Source of the DNA: Leptidea sinapis
Lineage: Eukaryota > Arthropoda > Insecta > Lepidoptera > Pieridae
NCBI RefSeq assembly: GCF_905404315.1
Contig: NC_066267.1
Span: 4,168,501-4,232,500, forward strand
Direction of reading: 5' to 3'
Length of the DNA: 64,000 bases
Part shown: in pieces, positions 57,216-64,000 of the stretch
Layout of the letters: each line of letters starts with the position of its first letter
Position numbering within the stretch: the stretch's first letter is position 1
Notes under the pieces: model-generated
Databases searched by the model: none
The model's input: only the letters and a program-made list of their open reading frames with translations
Told to the model about the DNA's origin: nothing
Translations under genes and position numbers: made by a program

Positions 57216-58190
57216 TTACAGTTTTTTAGGTATTAACTTCATAATGTCATCCACTGATCGAATCGATATAATTTTTGCACTTTCATTTTTTCGCACTAAT
57301 ATAGCACCATTTTTACACCATATATATCTAAAAAGATCCTTTAATTCCTCTTTCGTTTTCCACAATAAGAAGCGAGTTGCGGGGGCCAGTGATTCACGCA
57401 GGTACAGTTTGTTTCCCTGCCTTCCAATGTTTGCTGCTGTGAGTGATCCAGATTTGGAAGCTAAAATCCACTGATCCCGGATTCCATCGCGAAGGGTCAC
57501 AGAGATTATGGGGTCTGGTTTTAATTTTTGATTTATAAGTTTAGGGTTTTTCTTCCAATGTGCCCTTAAGATGTCATTGGGATTAAGTTTTAAAGCTGTT
57601 GCAATTTCAGACGTGACACCCATCACATCACTATCTTCATTCTTTAACCCACATATTTCTAATTGATTTTTTAATAGGCTTTGTTCTATTTGATTACATT
57701 TACTCTCCAACACCTTATATTTCAAGTTTATGTTTTTTAAATTATTTTTTAAGTCTATATTCTGGTTTTCTAAGGTTTTCATATGTTTTTCGTAGTTGTT
57801 TAATTTAACTTCAAAATCATCAATTTTTTCGGCGTAAAATTTTAATGATCGCTGCAGCTCCTCCCTTATGATATTTTTTACTTCGTGCCGTATTTCGCTT
57901 AGAATTTGCTTGATTGATTCGTGTTGGTTATTATCCTTGATCTTCGTGGATTCCGTGTCTGTATTTTCATCGCCGTCGTCATTATCAGGTACGATGACCG
58001 ACAATCGTTTTGGCTTCATACCCACACAGTTTCTACATTTCCAGTCGATGGCATCCGTGGACGACAAGGTTGTTAGTTGTTCCACAGAAATTGCAGCACA
58101 GTTTGCGTGTAACCACTTATTGCATTTACAACATTGTAGACCTGGCGTTTTCTTTGATATAATTTTACTGCATTTTGTACACTTAACCAT
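57216..58190 (-). CDS. J4 ORF1: PHD finger, coiled coil, RNA-binding C-terminal domain (324 aa)
   Basis: Residues 4-55 give a complete C4HC3 PHD pattern (C4, C7, C20, C23, H28, C31, C52, C55; W50 two before C52). A charged linker follows, then a coiled coil of about residues 90-185 (heptads such as IDLKNNLKNINLKYKVLESK). The C-terminal part (LEICGLKNEDSDVMG; DPIISVTLRDGIRDQWILAS; LYLRESLAPATRFLLWKTKE) resembles the RRM-like domain of LINE ORF1 proteins, also seen in insect FP25-like proteins. Expected role: RNA chaperone forming particles with element RNA; a PHD finger could guide chromatin contact, which is inference. The start is the first ATG after the 5' UTR. No breaks. Confidence 0.85.
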   Translation of the reverse strand: MVKCTKCSKIISKKTPGLQCCKCNKWLHANCAAISVEQLTTLSSTDAIDWKCRNCVGMKPKRLSVIVPDNDDGDENTDTESTKIKDNNQHESIKQILSEIRHEVKNIIREELQRSLKFYAEKIDDFEVKLNNYEKHMKTLENQNIDLKNNLKNINLKYKVLESKCNQIEQSLLKNQLEICGLKNEDSDVMGVTSEIATALKLNPNDILRAHWKKNPKLINQKLKPDPIISVTLRDGIRDQWILASKSGSLTAANIGRQGNKLYLRESLAPATRFLLWKTKEELKDLFRYIWCKNGAILVRKNESAKIISIRSVDDIMKLIPKKL

Positions 58191-58272
58191 AATTAATATT
58201 CAACTGAGGGTAGATCTCGATTACAGAGCGCACAGTAATGTGTGTTAAAGTTGGTATCTAGCGAGCGACTGA

Positions 58273-59050
58273 CTTTTCTAAGTTTAGTTGCCTCTCAATA
58301 TATTCTTGGTAATATTTTCTATGTTTATCGCCATATTAACAATTTTTTTGAAACTGTAATAATGATAATAACTTGTTTTTTTTATGACCGCTTTAGTTAA
58401 GTTAGCAACTCTTTGTGAGCGATGTATGTGCTAATACAACAGGATATGCACAAAACAATTATTAATATATTTTTGGAATGTAGAGACGAAAAAATTTCAT
58501 TTAGTTTTGTAACTGAAAAGATGGTTAACAAGCTTTTAATTTTAGATCATTTATACGTCTAGATAGACTATGACAGCTGTGAAAACGACGAAAAAATTGA
58601 CTTTAAAACTAACCTCTATTTTGAGCAATTCTCACACACTTACACAAAGTGTCACACAAATCGCGAGTGTATGACGTAGCTTGTCACGCATAGTAAACTA
58701 ATATCCCTGACCTGTTTTATCGGTTGTCAATAGCAAGAGACTCTTTCTAGACGTATAAATTATCTAAACTTTTAATATTAGCCCAATAAGAATTTCATAT
58801 TACTTAATACTACGCCTACTTCTACTAGTCTACGTCAAATAGTAAATTATTCAAGTTCTAATAGAACATCATATTGAAATATATACGACGTTTATAATGA
58901 TAATGTGTAAGCAAGCAAACGTCCAAAATTAACACTTTGAATAAGTTCTATAATAATTAAGTTTGGGATATGAAGTTTCACCAGAGGTAAGAATAAGTTT
59001 CCTGCATTAATCAACTATACGAAGTACTTAATCAACTGGAAGATGAGCCG
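58273..59050. other. No gene seen
   Basis: AT-rich sequence beyond the J4 5' end. Confidence 0.5.
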
Positions 59051-59373
59051 TGTGCTGGTATGGGATAAAACCTGTTCAGACACTCTTCCATATACATGGA
59101 ACCTCAACAGAGCTGGTGCGGCTTATGAAGCGGCAGAAAATCTAAAGCATGGAAATACAGGGGTCTAGGCTCCGAATATGATTTTATCCCATTCGGTGTA
59201 GAAAACCTTGGTCCGTAGAGTCCTAGCGCTAAAAGGCTTTATAAGGAAATAGCAAAAAGGTTAGTCGACATCACAGGAGACTGAAGAGCTGGCATCTATC
59301 TCGGACAAAGAATTAGTCTAGTTATTCAAAGCGGGAACGGTGTTAGTATCTTTGGAACCTTGCCTAAAAGGAC
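59051..59373 (+). pseudogene. LINE remnant, C-terminal region (family L)
   Basis: The plus strand reads VLVWDKTCSDTLPYTWNL, NRAGAAYEAAENLKHGNT, then with shifts YDFIPFGVENLGP, ALKGFIRK, RLVDITGD and FGTLPK. The order VWDxTCxDTL...AGAAxExAE...YxFxPFGVETLGPWG...RLVDxTGD fits the end of a widespread LINE polyprotein. Confidence 0.65.
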
Positions 59374-59624
59374 TCCTTTTAGTAATATGTATTTTAGTTA
59401 TGATATTATAATTTTTACGGTTTTTAGTTTTAGGTTCATTGTTTTTTTTTTCTATTTTTTTGTATTAATAATTATTTTTAAATAATTATCATAAAAATAA
59501 ACGCTTATGCTACATGAAAAAAACTCGAAATTTTACTACATATTACTGATGTAATTCTTGTGATTCTAGTAACAACCAGCTGTATCTTTTTATATTAATT
59601 TAAACTTATTTTATTAACATTATT

Positions 59625-59885
59625 AAGTCCTCACCCTGTCTTCGCACCTAAGATATCCCCACGACATCCCATCGTAGTCTGCTTAAAACTCCCTCCACTT
59701 CCTCCAACTTTCTTCGTCGGTCGGCAATGTCTTGACATTATATGTTTCCAGGGCCAATGTTCTTCGTTGGTGGTATTATTGCCGAACCCTATGATTCTTA
59801 GCACCCCTGCCCCGTCGCTTATGTAGCTGCTACCGTGGCTGCCGGGCACTGGGGGCCGGGGCCTTACAGTGTATATCATGTTTTT
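59625..59885 (-). pseudogene. RTE-type LINE, N-terminal endonuclease fragment
   Basis: After frameshifts, the minus strand gives NVKTLPTDE, then EEVEGVLSRLRWDVVGIS and VRRQGE. Insect RTE ORF2 proteins start with TLRTDEKLEELEE-x-L-x-x-L-x-WD-x-x-GISEVRR-x-GE, of which E in SEVRR is catalytic; here a stop replaces that residue. Confidence 0.65.
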
Positions 59886-59997
59886 TCTGGCGAGTTTTAT
59901 GCCATAATCGCCACGCCATTGGCAGGCGGGTTGGCAATTGTAGTAAATGGGTTAAACGTATAATCATCAAGTTAAAATAGTCAAACTATAATTAGTT

Positions 59998-60040
59998 AGA
60001 AGTATAACCTGTGCAAAGGAGCCACCCTCTGGGAAAGTTT
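59998..60040 (+). repeat. Family A repeat, 3' end scrap
   Basis: tgtgcaaaggagccaccctctgg. Confidence 0.5.
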
Positions 60041-60351
60041 GTAAGGGCGACAATCAATGGTTCCTATGGTTCCTATACCTTGTTATTCGGCGTTGCAAAA
60101 TTCCATCAATAACTGATGATTTACTTAAATGTGAAGAGGATTCAGTTATTTAGCTAGCACTATTGTGACTACTTTTCATTATCTCATCTAACTATGACTC
60201 AGTACTCGGCCATCAAGCATTTTCATTGCTATAATCATTCGCTAACTATTGCAAACGTTGCTTATCTCTTCAATTCATGAGCGATGCTAGGGAAAAAAAT
60301 CAAATTTCATGACGAGACACAACTTTTGGATAGCATTGTTTTATAAAGACT

Positions 60352-60765
60352 ACTAGCTGACCCGGCAAAGTTTGTTTTGCCATATAAATTATTTTTAGAG
60401 TTAGACCGTTTCTTGGACATTGCAACATTACTTTATTTTTCTAAAATAAACGCAGCCTAAGTTACTCCTTATTACATCAGCTACCTGCCAATAAATGACA
60501 GACAGACAGAAAGACAGACAAAAATTGTAAAAAAAAATATTTTGATGTATGTGTACCGTATATATATTCATAATATCCAATTTTTATTTATATGTTTAAA
60601 TAATTCACACAATATTTTTATAAATTATAGCCTATATGTTATTCTGGTGTGTAAGCTATATTATTGTAAAGTTTCATCAAAATCCATTCAGTAGTTTTTG
60701 CGTTAAAGAAGTTCAAACATGCATCCAGACATACAAACTTTCACATTTATAATATTATTAGGATA
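60352..60765 (+). repeat. Repeat of the ctagctgacccggcaaagtt type
   Basis: Starts tactagctgacccggcaaag, contains tgacagacagacagaaagac and agtttcatcaaaatccattc, agtagtttttgcgttaaaga, ends cacatttataatattattag. A common insect interspersed repeat; class not settled by eye. Confidence 0.65.
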
Positions 60766-61005
60766 CATAAAACAGCTTATAGCCTATATATAGTGGCATA
60801 TAGCCACAAAAGATTTTTAATTATGTTATGAATATGCTTTTAGTTGTATTATTTGTTTGGAAAATCTAATTATAACTCTTTACAATTTGTTAATTGTAAG
60901 TGACTTCTGGAATTACAAAAAAAATGCTTGATTTAAAATATTATGAAAGATCTCTTCTCTCGGAATTTGTATATTTAATCCCGGAAGTGTTTGGTTTACT
61001 TGTCA

Positions 61006-61146
61006 CCGACTTCAAACCTATCAATAAGTAGAACATACAAATAATAGCATTTTATTAATATTAAAGGTAGTAAGTTTGCATGAGAGGTGTATCAAATTAA
61101 ATATTTATTTATTCTATACTTTTTAGTTTTAGAAGTCGGTTTTTTT
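61006..61146. repeat. Short MITE with caccgacttcaaac ends
   Basis: Left accgacttcaaac and right gttttagaagtcggt are inverted ends, related to the MITE at 23940-24413. Confidence 0.6.
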
Positions 61147-61279
61147 AAACGAAGTTTTTTTATTATAATCATTTACATTACAGTATTATATTTTAATATA
61201 CATTCCTCTAATCTTAATAGAATTTTGTCGTATGAATTTTTATAATTTTTTTATAATCGCTTAGAAAATGCTCAATACT

Positions 61280-61420
61280 TTTATTTACTTACGATGTGTG
61301 GAAGATGCAGCTACTGTACTCAATAACTTTTGTTTTATTTGACGTTTGCGTATGTTTATTGCATCACTTTACATATAATATTGTGATTGAATTGATTTGT
61401 AAAACGATGAAAATATAATA
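61280..61420 (+). repeat. Family C repeat, partial copy
   Basis: gatgtgtggaagatgcagct/actgtactcaataac, gacgtttgcgtatgtttatt, gcatcactttacatataata. Confidence 0.6.
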
Positions 61421-63689
61421 GAGTGGCAATGAGTTTCTTGCTACTTCTTCTCATAAGCTCAACCCTTTACGAAGTAGCAGTAGATTCAATAAGAAATAAT
61501 TTTTGGCTCTCCTAAATGTCCATACGTGACCGTGATAAAGTGATTTTAATTTTGAAAATGCTGCGTGATGTTCCCATAAAACGATTGTCTTAATATATCG
61601 AAACGAAAACAGAAGGATGAAAATAAGATGTAATAAAAATAATATCAGATTTTATTCCAACAAGAATCGTGATCTTCAGATTCAAGCACATGTCAATATG
61701 TACCAGGTTTTATGATAGGAGGCTTAGTGGCTTTTATACCTATCGAGTCGGCCAACTTGAGGCTTACAATACAATGGCTGGGTCTGAGAAATTGCCTTTT
61801 AAAATCCTGTTTTATTTTAATTGAAGCTTAAAGTTTTTTTGCTCTAACAAATATCTTGGGAAAACAAATTTTTGCTTCATAATATTAACATGAGTGTCTG
61901 AATATTGGATTACAAATAGATATTTCTTCATTCAAAATTAATCTTATAATTATATTAACGGACATTAAATTTAAACTTGTTGAAAGAGATATCCATTTAT
62001 TTTTAAAAACGATAGTCATAGACCGGGGTCGATAATTTTTGACACAAAAAAAAATATGGAAAAGAAAAAGACTATAACAAAAATGAATGGAAAAATAAAT
62101 TACAGGTGATCTGAGGTCGTGAAGTGGAAAAAAGGGGGTGTTTAAGGGTAAAAAACGGTTTATCTCTATTTCCAGTGAAACTAAAAGTCCTATGGACAAA
62201 GTTAAATTGCAAAGTTGGAGGTAATAAAAAGATCTACAGCTTTTGTTTTCACACTTTTTTCACATAACGTCAAAATTTGTATAAATTATTAAAAATTTAT
62301 TAAATATTTTATTTTTATCTTTTGCAAAATAATATATTTCCACGAAATTGAGTGAAAGTTGCCTTTTAATATCCCAACTACATTATAATTTTTCTGATTT
62401 TAAAAATTTATTTTTCACCCTATTTTAACTCAAATATCGAAAAAGAACCCTCATTTTCAATAAAAAATTCTCACGTCAAAATATGAGCTTTTTCAAAAAA
62501 GTAGGTGGGCCTTTTCTTTGTTGAAATCACTACTTTTTAGTGGTGTGAAAAAAATATATATAACTATGGTATTGAGAATATAATGGGTTAATCTTACTAT
62601 TATTATTTTTTCACTTTTCATCATTTTTAAAGGCTTCAGCACTGCTCTACTACCTAAACATCGATATTGTTGGATTCAATTCTTACACATTACTTAATTA
62701 AGAGTATCACTAGAACGACAGCCGTACAGCATCTTTGATTATAATATAATAAATTATATCTATATTTTATATAAATAAAGCATTTAACATGACTCTATAC
62801 GACATATTATAGAGAATTAATGTTAATCATTTTTAATAGAATAAGATAGACGAACTATCCTTATAAAGCAACTGCGAAGACCAGGGAAATAAATTTAAAT
62901 AAGATTTTCATAAAAATATTAAGATCAAACTACCCAGAATAGGCATATATAACTTGCTACGTTGTCATCGTAACATTTGAAGTTTATCGTCTCATTATGA
63001 ATTCTTGAATACAAATAAAATTATTTATGTGTAATTAAACATAAAAACATTTTCTTATGTTCGTCGTACACATAAACGTGTTTTCTTATTGGGTTAGAAC
63101 AGGATTTCCCATTTGCTAGATCGCGAAATTCCCGCCTTCTTTTAAAAAAAGTCCATAGCACAAAACTTTGATTTGCCGCGAACTTGGATACGTTAGTAAA
63201 AAATAAGTACATACTTCGTATTAAAATTTTGTAACTAAATAGGCGAAAACAAAATATGCAGCTCAAAAAAACCTTTTTACTGTTAATAAAAGTATATTGT
63301 TTTTGACTTGGGTTTAAAAGTAAGGTGAGTCACGAGGGGGCAGTGTGAAAATTACCGGGCCATAGCAGAGTAATGTTTGGGAAACACTGTGTGAGAGTAC
63401 AATAAACATGTACAATATGCAGCGCTGTAGACGTCGTAGGCTTGGAGAATATACATAGCTTTCATTTTCGGCACTGCAGCAATGTTTCATTTGCTTACAC
63501 ACACTGCATACATTATTTGCCACATGAGTCTACAATGTAAATATGAATTAGTATCTCCTTTACACTATGCGACACATATACTCATTTTATATAAAAAAAA
63601 AAATTACAGGAGGCAAAAATTTACTTTAATTTTTATTTAAATTAATACTGGAGTCTGAGATAGGCCATGAAAGAGAGAACTCTGTGCGT
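61421..63689. other. No gene seen
   Basis: AT-rich sequence. Frames at 61885-62199, 63021-63266 and 63314-63523 (minus) show no family signature and are probably chance or old repeat. Confidence 0.5.
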
Positions 63690-64000
63690 ACTGTTTTAAT
63701 GTATGGCAGCGAAACATGGTCTTTAACACAAAATACGATAAAAAATACTTGAAACCAACCAAAGTATTGCCAATATGCAATGGAAAGAAGTGTGCTGACT
63801 GTGAAAAGATCGGACAAATAACAAACCATGTCACAGAAAAAAGACGAAGGTCATGGACATAACATCCAAAATCAGAAGACTGGAGTCTTCTGATTTTGGA
63901 TTGTGGCAATGGTCAGGGCACATGATAAGAGGCCAGGAGATATGGAGCAAAATTGTGACACCATGGTACCCTTACAGAAGGGGAATAGAAAAGCAGGCAG
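63690..64000 (+). pseudogene. RTE-type LINE C-terminal fragment, cut by window end
   Basis: Reads TVLMYGSETWSL, then after breaks KKTKVMDITSKIRRL, WQWSGHMIRGQEIWSKIVTP and WYPYRRGIEKQA, in the conserved order of RTE polyprotein ends (YGSETW...R-x-RTKV-x-DI-x-x-KI-x-x-LKWQWAGH). A 36-bp inverted duplication at 63865-63900 adds residues between KIRRL and WQWSGH. Confidence 0.7.
63865..63900. repeat. Inverted duplication, 17-bp arms around gg, inside RTE coding sequence
   Basis: Arm tccaaaatcagaagact (63865-63881) and exact reverse complement (63884-63900). Confidence 0.9.

Larger units (their letters stand above)
53903..58272 (-). mobile_element. J4 non-LTR retrotransposon, apparently intact full-length copy
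   Basis: About 4.37 kb on the minus strand: 5' UTR (58272-58191; start guessed at TCAGTCGCTCGC), ORF1 (58190-57216), 59-bp gap, ORF2 (57156-54196), a 3' UTR of about 270 bp, AATAAA at 53927-53932 and an 18-A tail at 53903-53920. Both ORFs are uninterrupted and carry all expected catalytic residues. APE endonuclease, RT and PHD ORF1 place it in the CR1/Jockey assemblage. I saw no convincing target duplication, so the 5' end is uncertain. It mobilises by target-primed reverse transcription in its family. Confidence 0.88.

Noticed and set aside
56468..58248. Plus-strand frames opposite J4
   Set aside because: Antisense shadows of the intact ORF1 and ORF2.
53880..58420. Target-site duplication flanking J4
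   Set aside because: I compared the sequence left of the T run (agaaatacaca) with 58200-58420 and found no convincing match, so none is claimed.
61885..62199. 104-codon minus frame
   Set aside because: Hydrophobic, Ser/Phe-rich translation of AT-rich sequence with no family signature.

Overview
The window looks like nuclear DNA of a moth or butterfly (Lepidoptera). This is inferred from AT-rich sequence with introns, dense interspersed repeats of types I associate with lepidopteran genomes, an insect-type neuroligin, and the absence of bacterial operon structure. Most long open frames belong to retrotransposons, and most short ones are chance or shadow frames.

Host genes. The only clearly recognisable host gene is the 3' end of a plus-strand neuroligin, a postsynaptic cholinesterase-like adhesion protein. 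It has a 122-bp internal exon (4343-4464), a 1.39-kb intron carrying two inverted tRNA-like repeats, and the last coding exon with membrane helix and cytoplasmic tail (5854-6809). Its 5' exons lie outside the window. Two minus-strand stretches look like exons of unidentified genes: 21681-21788 with 22196-22290, and more weakly 1877-1993.

Mobile elements by region. 0-13 kb: neuroligin end, a CAGRG-ended DNA element (2681-3649), RTE-type LINE tails, a mariner transposase remnant (8398-8700) and several MITEs. 12.9-20.5 kb: a broken non-LTR copy (family J1, copy 1) and a second, more complete but frameshifted non-LTR element (J2). 21-34 kb: the candidate exons, repeated tRNA-like SINEs, a third non-LTR element (J3) and nested MITEs. 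34.7-39.8 kb: J1 copies 2 and 3. 40-53 kb: old repeats, RTE tails, a 582-bp perfect ATT tract and RNase H and endonuclease remnants. 53.9-58.3 kb: an apparently intact non-LTR retrotransposon (J4). It has a PHD-finger ORF1 of 324 aa, an endonuclease/reverse transcriptase ORF2 of 986 aa, an AATAAA signal and an 18-A tail. 58.3-64 kb: RTE and other LINE remnants and AT-rich sequence.

Recurring pattern. Perfect short inverted duplications with 15-22-bp arms and 0-9-bp centres occur at least eight times. In three cases they interrupt transposon coding sequence whose unbroken form can be inferred, which points to local template-switch mutation. I found no CRISPR array, rRNA gene or convincing host tRNA gene. 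Family names J1-J4, A, B, C, D, F, G, H and T are labels used only in this annotation.
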